Counted from the first letter of the stretch, positions 51,501-60,730 are shown. The stretch is DNA of 64,000 bases from Dyadobacter sp. SG02 (GCF_900109045.1 NZ_FNYL01000006.1:428717-492716), one strand, 5' to 3'. The notes: generated by a model not told the origin, from the letters alone. Numbers and translations: made by a program.

Positions 51501-51993
51501 TTGGATTGGTCATGGGACTAGCGAATGCCAGTGTGTTGCTGGTTGCCAGGGTATTCTTAATCGTCGGATTTAGATTCGGAACACCATATGAGGCTGGAAT
51601 TGTCACATGGCCGAACATAGTGGTCGTTGTTTCCACCAGCTGCGATGACGTATAGGTATACCCAATGCCGTTGATCGTCCCTGTTGCCGTATTACCGGCA
51701 ACCACCGGCGCGCTTGACCAAAAGAAAGTTGAGGAAACGCATTCATCTGTATCCAGAATCCCGTCATTATCATCATCCAGATCACAGGCATTTCCGATGC
51801 CATCTGTATCCGTATCGACAAATCCCGGGTCAAGCGGGTCACAGGCGTCCATGGCTGTTCTGGCTGGTCCGACAGCTGCTTGTCCAGGCTTGGCAAGCTT
51901 GGTCAGCATCGAACGCATTGGAATGGTAAATCCAAAGGAACATATAAATACCACTACCAATAGGGGTATTGAAAAGCGTAGATTTGTTTTCAT
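48583..51993 (-). CDS. T9SS-exported surface protein with TSP3 and Ig-like repeats
   Basis: 1136 residues. The signal/anchor (FSIPLLVVVFICSFGFTI) is followed by calcium-binding thrombospondin type-3 motifs (DTDTDGIGNACDLDDDNDGILDTDEC). Jelly-roll or lectin-like segments follow, and two copies of a ~175-residue unit (DLDSDNDGCKDVVEAGG ... GGIYSGATTATL...KNGANYRV). The C-terminal ~90 residues (VVVYPNPAENDLTVRI ... LKVLYEDGSAKAIKIV) are a T9SS type A sorting domain. It is probably an adhesin or matrix protein. It lies between a sensor kinase and receiver-like regulators on the same strand. Confidence 0.87.
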   Translation of the reverse strand: MKTNLRFSIPLLVVVFICSFGFTIPMRSMLTKLAKPGQAAVGPARTAMDACDPLDPGFVDTDTDGIGNACDLDDDNDGILDTDECVSSTFFWSSAPVVAGNTATGTINGIGYTYTSSQLVETTTTMFGHVTIPASYGVPNLNPTIKNTLATSNTLAFASPMTNPILVFTSIGRAGFPVGVTFGAPVDVLWSQAVVQNTPTSITGAEGYAIVRMTGTFSSISFNYTAAENWVNFAFGADVPVACDFDGDGLADQLDLDSDNDGCKDVVEAGGADSDGDGILGTGIPAVDATGKVTGQGGYAGNSPNNQSATQLVVNTPPGNQSVLSGTNTSFTVAATATSTTAYTGSTPNYADPAATNVSGTISYQWQEDTESGFANITDGGIYSGATTATLTLTGLPMAKNGANYRVLMTHPNNVCIAEQRTAALTVISDNDSDGVADTDDVDDDNDGILDAVECNAASNGFFESPNIQGYSGPLASAAGADGETDWVSGFTSVNGWAVLSGTIDISRDFNSASSGAQSIDLYGQSHGTIQQVFNVGSAGTAYKFSIDYSSFDVNARATVRVDGILNTTLANPTPPVALGNGAGHPSYTFGWHVYTFSGISTGSTVTITFTSTVVGSFGTGISIDNFNFEFCGDTDGDGTQNYLDLDSDNDGCFDVVEAGGLDGDGDGTLGTGAPTVDASGKVVGQGGYTGNDENAYVATQLVVNTPPGNQSAQSGDNVNFTVAATATSTTAYTGSTPNYADPSTTNVSGAISYQWQEDTGSGFTNITNGGIYSGATTATLALTGVPLAKNGANYRVLMTHPNNACIAEQRTATLTVSGCMMDIGGVVYNDATGITDGLGGTAADGSSMGLYVTLVSGLNQRVTAVSASGTFLFTSVPSGAHKLVLGTSPTGSTVSQIPDGYFILGEGGGVVSGSAEPDGTADGMISFTADCSGSVQDNVRIAADVSYLNNNFVISTEDPLPVTLVSFGVSTQEEHVRLSWATSSEVKSDQFEIQRSADGKKWSALGTVKAKGESSTRKEYTYLDEQPKAGDNFYRLKMIDQDQTFAYSSIKNIKMDGGAHVVVYPNPAENDLTVRISDWNRVRSVTGIDINGNKLYEHGRPKSEVINIQKLGKGVRVLKVLYEDGSAKAIKIVRQ
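49542..50065 (-). repeat. Internal long repeat, copy 2 (C-terminal)
   Basis: About 524 bases inside the T9SS protein gene. The same sequence with moderate divergence is at 50712-51235, offset by exactly 1170 bases. It encodes TSP3 plus an Ig-like unit. Such a repeat can recombine and change the copy number. Confidence 0.85.
50712..51235 (-). repeat. Internal long repeat, copy 1 (N-terminal)
   Basis: The partner of the copy at 49542-50065. The translated copies share ATQLVVNTPPGNQS, FTVAATATSTTAYTGSTPNY, SYQWQED and NGANYRVLMTHPNN. Confidence 0.85.
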
Positions 51994-52044
51994 AGAATAT
52001 TATTTGGTTTTAAAATATCCGGCTTCGGCCTGTGTCGGATCGTA

Positions 52045-52473
52045 TTAGTGACCAGCGTTTGCTTCCTTAATTTTAAGATTAGCAAGCATCTGAGGGCTTA
52101 GGTAGGGATTATGTGAGAGCACCGAACGTATACAAGTGACAAGTTCGGTCGGGCAGGCGTGTTTGGTTAGTATGCCCTTCACGCCCGTGCGAACCAGTGA
52201 GCGTGCCAGCTTTTGGTCGGGCGCGCTGGCGTAGACGATGAACGAGGTAAGGGGATTTTTTTTCATAAGCCTTTTCAGAACGGGATAGTCTATTTCGGGA
52301 TGTTCCTCAGACTGGCCAATGATAATGATGTCGAAAATTTCCAGCTGTGTAACCTTTTCCAGGTCTTGCATGGACCCGATTTCCAGGGTAGCGATGTTGT
52401 CGAACTGGCTTTTGAGCAAGGCGCGGACGCCGGTCCGAAACACCGGGTGCTCATCAACGAGTGCTACGTTCAT
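52045..52473 (-). CDS. Stand-alone receiver-like protein lacking the phospho-acceptor Asp (copy 1)
   Basis: 142 residues that align along the receiver domain of NarL-type regulators: MNVALVDEHPVFRTG, then FDIIIIGQSEEHP where the acceptor Asp should stand (Gly53), FIVYAS (the Ser/Thr position) and KGILTK (the Lys). The DNA-binding HTH is absent; the chain ends after SPQMLANLKIKEANAGH. The missing Asp means it cannot be phosphorylated at the usual site. It is a close paralogue of the gene at 52514, 40 bases away on the same strand. It probably works by protein contact. Confidence 0.8.
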   Translation of the reverse strand: MNVALVDEHPVFRTGVRALLKSQFDNIATLEIGSMQDLEKVTQLEIFDIIIIGQSEEHPEIDYPVLKRLMKKNPLTSFIVYASAPDQKLARSLVRTGVKGILTKHACPTELVTCIRSVLSHNPYLSPQMLANLKIKEANAGH

Positions 52474-52513
52474 ATAGGATAAGTTTACAGCGTGTTTATG
52501 TAAATGCTGGCCG

Positions 52514-52903
52514 CTAGGCCTGATGGTAAAAGAAGGGCTGCCCGGCTACAACCGCATTCATGCACATCGTCAGCTCTTCGGGGCTGCCATTTTTATTGAG
52601 ATACCCTTTTACGCCCATGCGCATCAGCAATCTCACCGATTCAAGGCGTGGTTTCGCAGCATACACGATGAATGATGCAAGCGGATTTTTTTTCATCGCC
52701 CGTTTGAGCACCACCTTGTCTATTTCGGGCTGTTCTTCCGACAGTCCGATGATTACAATGTCGATATCACCCAGGTTGTTCGCCGTAGTAAGGCCATGCA
52801 TCGATCCGGTTTCGAGGGTATTGATGTTCTTGAGCTGACTTTCGAGCATCAGGCGGATGCCTGTCCGAAACACCGGATGCTTGTCTATAAGTACTACGTT
52901 CAT
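52514..52903 (-). CDS. Stand-alone receiver-like protein lacking the phospho-acceptor Asp (copy 2)
   Basis: 129 residues: MNVVLIDKHPVFRTG, IDIVIIGLSEEQP (Gly53 instead of Asp), SFIVYAA and KGYLNK. It shares with copy 1 the blocks 'HPVFRTG', 'IIG.SEE.PEID', 'LKR.MKKNPL.SFIVYA' and 'VKG.L.K', so the two arose by tandem duplication. The usual acidic pair is reduced to DK in copy 2 and DE in copy 1. It ends without an HTH. It lies upstream of copy 1 in the same direction, with the full NarL-type regulator divergent 330 bases away. Confidence 0.8.
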   Translation of the reverse strand: MNVVLIDKHPVFRTGIRLMLESQLKNINTLETGSMHGLTTANNLGDIDIVIIGLSEEQPEIDKVVLKRAMKKNPLASFIVYAAKPRLESVRLLMRMGVKGYLNKNGSPEELTMCMNAVVAGQPFFYHQA

Positions 52904-52943
52904 AATTTTTCGGAAGTTTTTGATCTGGAAGGTTTCGGCTCAA

Positions 52944-52973
52944 ATCATATCTCCCGGCGAAGCCGGGAGATGA
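52944..52973. promoter_or_regulatory. Strong hairpin between the receiver-like pair and the NarL gene
   Basis: ATCAT-AT-CTCCCGGC, loop GAA, GCCGGGAG-ATGAT. It lies in the upstream regions of both divergent genes and ~40 bases from the copy-2 start. It could be an operator, an RNA leader structure, or an attenuator-like terminator. Confidence 0.4.
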
Positions 52974-53231
52974 TTGCCTTACTCAACGTCATGAAATCTT
53001 TTGCAGTCCCTTCGCATGGTCTACATGTCCGAATCAATAGTATATATCATTGATCCGGCATGGAACAAATGTATTTCGTTTATACGATCCTGACATTACA
53101 AGAAATTGAATAGAGAATTGAAGAAGTTTAATAGTTTATTTGATAAATTTAGTGACATGTCGAAGTAGTACTATGAATATTTTATATATTAATGCCAGGC
53201 AATCCCTGCACGTTTTTCAGACCCCACTACA

Positions 53232-53864
53232 ATGAGCATCCAGATTATCATCGCTGAGGACCACCCGCTGGTGTTAGCGGGTATTCAATTTCTGTTGATG
53301 GATCATAAGCCCGACGCGGTCATTACCAGTACCGCAGATTTTCGGAAAACAATCGCGATGCTCGAAAAGCAAAAGTTTGACCTTCTGATCATGGACATCA
53401 ACCTTCCGGGCGGCGACAAAGTAGGGATGGTGCATTCGGTCAGGTTAAGACAGCCGGAAATACCCATCCTGGTCTGTTCGAGCTACGACGAGCAGCTTTA
53501 TGCATTGCCGTTCCTGAAAGCCGGCGCCAATGGTTACATTTCCAAAACGGCTATCAATGAGGAATTTAAGAACGCCGTAGACAAGGTGTTAAGCGGGCAG
53601 ACTTATGCCAGTGCGGAGGTGATGCAAAATGCATTCCGCCAGTTGTTCAATGCAAAGGGGCCGGAAGAATCCGTTTCGGACAAGCTTTCGGGAAGAGAAT
53701 TGGAAGTCGCGCTGCTCCTGGTAAAGGGCGTGCCGGCCAAATCTATCAGCGAGCAGTTAAACCTTTCGCCATCGTCTGTCAGTATTTATAAGGCCAAGAT
53801 TTTTGAAAAACTGGGTGTGGACAATGTAATCCAGCTAACCACCTATTTCGAGCTGAACGGATAG
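53232..53864 (+). CDS. NarL/FixJ-type response regulator
   Basis: 210 residues. The receiver has IIIAEDHP (acidic pair), the phospho-acceptor in DLLIMDINLPGG (Asp55), a Ser in VCSSYD and YISK (Lys). The C-terminal LuxR-type HTH (about 145-205) is KLSGRELEVALLLVKGV...ISEQLNLSPSSVSIYKAKIF. All catalytic residues are present, so it is a normal two-component regulator. It is divergent from the receiver-like pair and is the likely partner of the kinase at 45025; its own cognate kinase is not adjacent. Confidence 0.9.
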   Translation: MSIQIIIAEDHPLVLAGIQFLLMDHKPDAVITSTADFRKTIAMLEKQKFDLLIMDINLPGGDKVGMVHSVRLRQPEIPILVCSSYDEQLYALPFLKAGANGYISKTAINEEFKNAVDKVLSGQTYASAEVMQNAFRQLFNAKGPEESVSDKLSGRELEVALLLVKGVPAKSISEQLNLSPSSVSIYKAKIFEKLGVDNVIQLTTYFELNG

Positions 53865-53988
53865 CAATCAATGCGAAATCATCAAAGCGGCGCCCTTTAT
53901 CTTGCGCAAATGGATGATAACAATCGCTTAATAGTCAAAGCTTAATTAGTTTCGGGAGGGGTTGTAAGTTTGCAATGGAATAAAAATT

Positions 53989-54588
53989 TTGCCAGTGCAT
54001 TCGCCCACCGATGATCGTGAATTATGGACGGCCTTCAAAAACGGAGATAGGGAAGCGTTCAGCCGGATCTATGAGACCCATGCAAGCAGTCTGCTCCGCT
54101 ATGGCAGCAAGATTTCAGGCAACAGGCAGCTGGTCAAGGACAGCATTCATGATTTATTCCTGCATATCTGGCTCCGGCGCGGCAGGCTTTCCGATACAGA
54201 CTCGATCCGCTTCTACCTTTTTCGCTCGCTGCGTAACAGGATGCTCGAAAATAGGGCCATAGCGCCCGAAATCCCCGATGCCGACATCGAAACACTCATG
54301 GACGGTGTTTTCGCCGAATTGCCGGCCGAAGAGCTCATCGTCGACCAGGAAAAGGAGGCTTTCCAAATCCTTCGGCTAAAATCGGCCATCGCCAGATTGC
54401 CGCAACGGCAGCAGGAAGCATTGCAGTTACGCTACTTTCACAATTTCAGCACCGAGGAAATCGCCTCGATCTTGGCGATCAACGGGCAGTCGGTGCGTAA
54501 CCTGTTGCACCGTTCGATTTCCCAGCTGCGCAGCCTGATCGAAATGGCCGAGTGGCTGCTTCTGCTGCTTTTCAGCTCACTCGTATAA
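53989..54588 (+). CDS. ECF RNA polymerase sigma factor
   Basis: 199 residues. Region 2: DREAFSRIYETHASSLLRYG ... IHDLFLHIWLRRGRL. Region 4: LPQRQQEALQLRYFHNFSTE and LAINGQSVRNLLHRSISQL. It has the form of the Bacteroidota sigma-70 (FecI-like) expansion that controls SusC/SusD loci. The start is uncertain: TTG at 53989 or GTG at 53995. It is followed by a FecR-type anti-sigma factor and a SusC/SusD pair, so it should drive that locus when the SusC receptor signals. Confidence 0.9.
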   Translation: MPVHSPTDDRELWTAFKNGDREAFSRIYETHASSLLRYGSKISGNRQLVKDSIHDLFLHIWLRRGRLSDTDSIRFYLFRSLRNRMLENRAIAPEIPDADIETLMDGVFAELPAEELIVDQEKEAFQILRLKSAIARLPQRQQEALQLRYFHNFSTEEIASILAINGQSVRNLLHRSISQLRSLIEMAEWLLLLLFSSLV

Positions 54589-54655
54589 AAAAATAATTGC
54601 CGGAGTGAGTACACTGTCTTTGTGTTTCCATTTACCGATCAGATAACTATTGAAT

Positions 54656-55747
54656 ATGTTTGAAAAATACGCCGATTACGGTGCTGAGGACTTTGTCCGG
54701 GATGATGGATTTATCAAATGGGTGCTGAACCCCGAGCAGGCCGACGATCTGTTCTGGACCGATTTTCTGGGGAACTTTCCATACAAAAGAAATCAGCTCA
54801 ACCAGGCGAAACAACAGGTGCTGAACCTGAAAAACGCATTGGACGACGAGCCGGGTAACGAGGCTACGGCAGAAATATGGACGAGGCTGGAAAGTTCGAT
54901 GGGGCCAAAGGTTATGCCGCTTTGGAACAGACGGTGGCTGACCGGTGCTGTCGCGGCGGCGGTACTGCTGCTGTCGGTCCTGGGTTTATGGAACGTTACC
55001 ACCCGACAGAAGGCGTTACAAACGGGGAAAGCGGATTTTTTCGAAACCATATTGGCCGGGGAGCAGATGAAAGAAATCGGGAATAATACGGGGAAACCGA
55101 TGCTGGTCCGCCTGCCCGACGAGAGCCGCGTTACCCTGCACGCCGGAGGCAGGCTGCGTTACGATCCTGTTTTTAACCGGTCGACGAGGGAGGTTTACTT
55201 ATCTGGAGAAGCATTTTTTGAAGTTACACACAATGCGGAAAGGCCGTTTATGGTGTATGCCAATGGTTTGATCACAAAGGTTTTAGGGACAAGTTTTAGT
55301 GTGAAGGCCGATAAAGGCGATCAAAAAGTAACGGTGATGGTAAAGACCGGCAAGGTCGCTGTTTTCGCCGACAGGAAGGCATCCTCCCGCGATCCCGAGA
55401 CCGAAGGGATTGTGCTGAGGCCCAACGAGCAGGCCGCATACCAGGTAAATACCGAGAAACTGACCCGGTCGCTGGTCCCCGAACCGGCGCCACTTGTGCC
55501 GGAAACGGAATTCGGGCAGGTGCAATTCGTGGATAAGCCCGTTACGGAGATATTCGCGGAACTTCAAAAAGCCTACGGGATCGAAATTATTTATGACAAT
55601 GAGTTGCTGAAAGGCTGCCGGCTTACCAGCTCGCTCGGGAGCGGAGCGTCTCTATTCGATAAACTGACCGTACTATGCGAGGCGATCGGGGCCAGTTACA
55701 AGGTAGTCGACGCGCATATTATCATTAATGGAAAAAAATGTTCATAA
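54656..55747 (+). CDS. FecR family anti-sigma factor
   Basis: 363 residues from ATG 54656 (MFEKYADYGAEDF). The cytoplasmic sigma-binding N-terminus is ~90 residues. One membrane helix follows (GAVAAAVLLLSVLGLWNV), then a FecR periplasmic domain (LPDESRVTLHAGGRLRYDP, REVYLSGEAFFEVTHN, FVVYANG-like) and a DUF4974-type C-terminus (FVDKPVTEIFAELQKAYGIEI). It transmits the state of the SusC receptor to the sigma factor encoded just upstream. Complete and typical. Confidence 0.9.
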   Translation: MFEKYADYGAEDFVRDDGFIKWVLNPEQADDLFWTDFLGNFPYKRNQLNQAKQQVLNLKNALDDEPGNEATAEIWTRLESSMGPKVMPLWNRRWLTGAVAAAVLLLSVLGLWNVTTRQKALQTGKADFFETILAGEQMKEIGNNTGKPMLVRLPDESRVTLHAGGRLRYDPVFNRSTREVYLSGEAFFEVTHNAERPFMVYANGLITKVLGTSFSVKADKGDQKVTVMVKTGKVAVFADRKASSRDPETEGIVLRPNEQAAYQVNTEKLTRSLVPEPAPLVPETEFGQVQFVDKPVTEIFAELQKAYGIEIIYDNELLKGCRLTSSLGSGASLFDKLTVLCEAIGASYKVVDAHIIINGKKCS

Positions 55748-55935
55748 CCCTTTTCACTATCCCGCCAGCCGCCTATGACTAAAATCTGATACAGATCCGC
55801 ACCCAAAAAAGACCGGAACGGTTGCGTCGTCCCAGTCCCGAGAATACCCCTCATTTGTTACGTATAACGACATCCGGTTGTGACGGATGGAGGGAAAGTT
55901 ATTGCTTTTGCTCAAAACAAGAACCTTTCAAATCA

Positions 55936-58891
55936 ATGAAGAAACAATCAGATTTCCAAAAAATCCTGTGCATGCTCATGAAAGTATCACTGATACAGGT
56001 ATTCATCGCTATTTTATTTACAGGCGTTTCACTTGCGCACGACACCTGGGCACAGGAGCTTCTTAACCGGAAGATCAACCTGAAAATGGAGAACAGGAGC
56101 ATTGCGGAGGTACTGACCCGGATCGAGGAGCAGACCGACGTGAAATTCACGTATCGCACCGCGCTTTTCAATGCGGCTCCTGCCGTTACGGTCGATTACC
56201 GTAACGATAAGCTGTCCGACGTTCTGGACGGGCTGCTTTCGCCCCTGGATGTCGGCTACAAGCTGGTGGGCAAGCTGATCGTACTCACGCACACGGAAAA
56301 TGGGCACGAGCAGGAGACCAGGGCGGAAGAGGACAATGAGCTTCGCCTGGAAAGAAAGGTACAGGGCAAAGTCCAGGATGATAAAGGGGAGGCGCTGCCC
56401 GGCGTGAGCATTCTCATCAAGGGTACCCAGCGTGGGACGGTGACGGACGCCGAAGGTAATTTTGAACTTGGCGTAGCTGATAGCGGTGAACCGCTGATAT
56501 TCAGTTATGTCGGCTATATCAGCCAGGAAATAGCCATTGGTAACCAGACGCGCATCGATGTCGTGCTTTCGGCAGATACCCGGACGCTCGACGAAATGGT
56601 GGTGGTAGCTTACGGTACCCAGAAAAAGGCGACCATGACCGGGGCTGTGGCGACAATCAATACGAAGGAAATCAAACAAAGCCCGGCTGCGAACCTGGCC
56701 GTGACGCTGGCAGGCCGTTTGCCTGGTCTTTTTGCTCAGCAAACATCCGGCGAGCCCGGACGCGACGCGACGCTGCTTTTCATGCGAGGCCGCGGTACAT
56801 TGAATGGTTCAAGCCCTATTATCCTGGTGGACGGCGTAGAAAGGGAACTGACGTCGATTGACCCCAATGAGGTTGAATCCATTTCGATTCTCAAAGACGC
56901 TTCCTCAACGGCCCTGTTCGGGGTACGTGGTGCGAACGGAGTGATCCTGGTTACGACCAAAAGAGGGGTGGAGACGACGCCGACCATTGCACTGTCCATC
57001 GAAAGAGGGGTGCAGGACTTCACCAGGCGCCCCTCGCGCGTGGACTCCTATGAATGGGCGAAGCTTAAAAACGAAGCCTGGCATAACGATTTTCCCAACC
57101 CCGGGGCCAATAATTTCCCGCCCTATTCCGACTACGCACTGGAGCGTTACCGGTTGCAGGATTACCCGGAGGTATACCCCAACAATAACGGGCCTGGAAA
57201 AGGATTTCAGTGCATTGACGGAAGGCTTGTCGGCCAAGTTTATGCTATCGTTCGATACACGGACCGTACACAGCCTGAACGCGGCCAAGCAATTCCAGTT
57301 CTGGGTGCAGCTCATCGACCCCAACACGAAGACGCCTGATGGCCGGGATTCTGTCTACTACCAGCGAACACGTACCGATTTTGATAATACGCCGCTCAGT
57401 ACCAGCACGTCCGCGACGTTCCAGTCGTTTTACAATACCCAGTTCCAGGCCAATTACAACCGCACCTTCAATCAGAAACATACTTTCACGGGCCTCGTGC
57501 TGGCTCAACAGCAATCACTTATCAAGCCGGGAGATGCATTGCCCTTTAATGTCAGGGGACTGGCCAGCCGCCTGACCTACTCGTATGCCAACAAATATAC
57601 CGTCGAGTTCAATGCAGGTTACAACGGCTCCGAGCAATTTGCGAAAGGGCGGCGTTACGGCTTCTTTCCTTCCTATTCGGCTGGCTGGAACATTCACAAC
57701 GAGCCTTTTTTCAGCAATGCATTACATACCATTACGATGCTGAGGATCAGGGGATCATACGGATCGGTCGGTGGCGATCAGCTGGGTAGCCGGCGGTTCC
57801 TGTACCTGGATGAGATCAGTCGGCAATCGGGCAGTTATTCGGCCACGCTGGGACGCGGTTCGGGCATTCTGGAATCGTTTTTCGGGAATCCTAACGTCCA
57901 ATGGGAGGTTGCCAGGAAGGCGAATGTCGGTCTTGAAATTGGTTTGTTGAGCTCCCTGACCCTTACTGCCGACGTGTTTCATGAAAAACGCAGCAACGTC
58001 CTGATTTTTCGCGGAACCATCCCGATGATCATCGGCGTGCCCTCCTCCTCACTTGCGCCTGCCAATATCGGTGTTATCGAAAACAAAGGCTTCGAGCTCG
58101 ACCTGAATTATAACAAGGTATTCAGCAAGGATTTTTCGGTGGTTACCAAATGGAATTTGAATTATGCGGCCAACAAGGTTCTTTTTAATGATGAAGTGAA
58201 GCTGGGCGAAGATTTCGCTTACCGCTACCGGACTACCGGCTACCAGATCGGTCAGCAGTTTGGTTACAAATCGCTAGGGTTTTTCAACAGTCAGGAGGAG
58301 ATCGACGCTTACGGGGTGACTTACCAGGGCCGGGCCCCGAGACCCGGCGACCTTAAATTTGCCGACCTCAATAACGACAAGGTTATCAATGAAAGGGATA
58401 TGATGCCGATCGGCGAATCAAGTATGCCCAAATACAGCTGGGGCGCCGCGGCGAATATCACTTTCAAAAATTTCGACCTGTCGTTTCTCTTCCAGGGCGC
58501 ATTCAAGGTGAGCGGGCAGGTATTGTCTTCGGAAGTGAACGATTTCCGGGAAAGGCATCAGCACGCCTGGACGCCGGAACGGGTCGCCTCTGGCGAAGAG
58601 ATCCTGTACCCCGCGTTGAGCCTGAGCGCATCGTCGAGCACGACGTCGGCCAATACGTACTTCAATGAGAACAAATCTTTCATCCGTTTGAAAAACCTGG
58701 AACTGGGGTACCGTCTGCCGGCGTCGCTGACCTCCCGCGTAGGTGTGAAGCGGATGAGGTTGTATGTTAACGGGCTTAATATCTTCACCTGGGATAAGAT
58801 GGTACAGAAAGACTGGGACCCCGAGTTGGGCAGCCTGACTTCCTTCCCCGTGTACCGGGTGCTCAATGCAGGTGTCAATATCAATTTTTAA
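55936..58891 (+). pseudogene. SusC/RagA-type TonB-linked receptor, broken
   Basis: ATG 55936 gives a signal peptide, an STN (secretin-TonB) domain (~45-120), a carboxypeptidase-like domain (VQGKVQDDKGEALPGVSI...) and a plug (AYGTQKKATMTGAVATI, ...SILKDASSTALFGVRGANG). The frame then runs to LQDYPEVYPNNN near 57195 and becomes out of frame. The next frame resumes at GLEKDFSALTEGLSAKFM and gives the whole barrel (…YNGSEQFAKGRRYGFFP, ... VYRVLNAGVNINF). Families of this type have ~1100 residues here, and the joined frames make ~985, so a segment of perhaps 120-200 residues between YPNN and GLEKDF seems lost along with the frame. Confidence 0.8.
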
Positions 58892-58911
58892 TTCATTACC
58901 CTAGTATACCC

Positions 58912-60675
58912 ATGAAATACCTGAAAATATTCATGCTGCTGGCCTGCGTGCTCACGGCTGCTTCCTGTGGCAAAGATCCGCTGGACATTACGCCGGACGG
59001 CCGGATCACCCTGGAAGATGCATTCAAAACCCAGGAGCTTACCGAGGCGTACCTGAATACCGTGTATGAAAGGCTGCGCAAATACGGTTGCAATTATCAC
59101 TACTATACTTTCCTGTCGGCTTTCGGCGACGACTCTCACGAAAGCAACTATCCCGAGCAGAATTTTCCCGTGGCCAAATATATCACCGGAAATATCAGCG
59201 CAGCCTCCAATCCGCTCGACAACGAGGGCAGTACCACGCTTTCCTACAACGACCGCAACTGGTACGAAAGGGCGTGGGTAGGCATTCGCAGGGCCAATGT
59301 GTTCCTGGAACATATCAGCGACGAGAATGTGCCGGAAGCAGGCTATCGGGGTCGGCTGATTGCGGAAGGGAAAGTGCTCCGCGCGCACTATTACCTGGAT
59401 CTGCTGAAAAACTATGGGCCTATGCCGATCATCGATAAGGACATTACCCAGCAGGAGGACTTCTCGGACATTAAAAGAAATACTTTTCAGGAATGCGTTA
59501 ATTTCATCGTGAAAGACTGCGACGAAGCGATTGCAGATGCTAACCTGCCGTACAGGGTTACTTCGGAAGCCGAGCGCGGGCGGATGACGAAGGCTGTCGC
59601 TTACGCGGTCAAATCGCAGGCTTTGCTTTTTAATGCAAGCCCGCAGTGGAATCCCGACAACGATGCGGTCAAATGGCAGGCGGCAGCCAAGGCGGGAAAA
59701 GAAGCATTGCAGGCGTTAGAAGGCAACGGATTTCAGCTTTTTAACAGTTATGAGCATTTTTTTATCACCAAACCCGACCTTGCCCAAAGCCCGAACGACA
59801 AGGAAACCCTTTTCGAGATCAACGACTGGGGCTATGCTGGTCAGACTTACCGCAGGTTCGGAAATATCCTGTTTCTGATGCACATGATCCCGGATTTTGG
59901 TCCCGAAAAAGCAGGAAATTGTCCTTCGCAGGAGTTGGTAGACACCTACGAAATGAAAAACGGCGAGATCGCTATCACCGGCTATACCGACGAGGACCAC
60001 CTTAAACCGATCATCAACCCTGCTTCGGGATATGATGACCAGAAGCCGTATGAGAACAGGGACCCGCGATTTTACGCTACTGTCTGGTATAATGGGGCAT
60101 TGTATGGGAATATCAATGGTGTTCAAACCTATATCGAGGCTTTCAAAGGAGGGAAGCACGGGATTTCCGGTGTGAAGCAGCGGACGCCGACCGGGTATTA
60201 CATGCGCAAGTTTGTCGATCCGGCCGTACGGTCCGCGGCCGCAGGAACGACTACTTACCGGCTTTTCAGACTAGCCGAAATTTATATGAACCTCGCCGAG
60301 GCGGAAAACGAAGCCAACGGGCCAACGGCTGATGCTTATCAGGCTATCAATACGGTGCGTAAACGGGCCGGAATGCCCCCATTGCCCGCAGGGTTGACGA
60401 AAGACCAGTTACGTGAGCGCATCCGCCGCGAACGGCGGGTGGAGTTCGCTTTGGAAGAAAACCGCTTTTACGACGTAAAAAGATGGAAAATACTGGACAA
60501 GGCAGGCAAGATCACCAGCGGAATGGCCTGGACACGACGGCCGGACGGAACGCTGACCAACGAACGGATCGTAACCATCCGCCGGCAATCCTGGCAGGAC
60601 AGGTTCCTCCTTTTCCCTTTACCACTTAGCGAGATCACCAGAATACCTGGTATGACCCAGAACCCGGGCTGGTAG
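58912..60675 (+). CDS. RagB/SusD family nutrient-binding lipoprotein
   Basis: 587 residues. Lipobox TAASCGKDPLD; the TPR-like N-terminus (TEAYLNTVYERLRKYG, RRANVFLEHI, AEGKVLRAHYYLDLLKNYGP) and the C-terminal SusD domain (YRLFRLAEIYMNLAEAENEA, INTVRKRAGMPPL, RERIRRERRVEFALEENRFY) are complete. It forms the lid of the SusC pore and binds oligosaccharide outside the cell. The gene is intact although its SusC partner is broken. 20 bases separate them. Confidence 0.93.
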   Translation: MKYLKIFMLLACVLTAASCGKDPLDITPDGRITLEDAFKTQELTEAYLNTVYERLRKYGCNYHYYTFLSAFGDDSHESNYPEQNFPVAKYITGNISAASNPLDNEGSTTLSYNDRNWYERAWVGIRRANVFLEHISDENVPEAGYRGRLIAEGKVLRAHYYLDLLKNYGPMPIIDKDITQQEDFSDIKRNTFQECVNFIVKDCDEAIADANLPYRVTSEAERGRMTKAVAYAVKSQALLFNASPQWNPDNDAVKWQAAAKAGKEALQALEGNGFQLFNSYEHFFITKPDLAQSPNDKETLFEINDWGYAGQTYRRFGNILFLMHMIPDFGPEKAGNCPSQELVDTYEMKNGEIAITGYTDEDHLKPIINPASGYDDQKPYENRDPRFYATVWYNGALYGNINGVQTYIEAFKGGKHGISGVKQRTPTGYYMRKFVDPAVRSAAAGTTTYRLFRLAEIYMNLAEAENEANGPTADAYQAINTVRKRAGMPPLPAGLTKDQLRERIRRERRVEFALEENRFYDVKRWKILDKAGKITSGMAWTRRPDGTLTNERIVTIRRQSWQDRFLLFPLPLSEITRIPGMTQNPGW

Positions 60676-60730
60676 AGCCGGTAACTCTACTGTGCTTTTG
60701 ATCATTTGATATTAAACCTGGTTGGCAAAT

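Noticed and set aside
52045..52903. Ordinary response regulators
   Set aside because: The phospho-acceptor Asp is Gly in both and the DNA-binding domain is absent.
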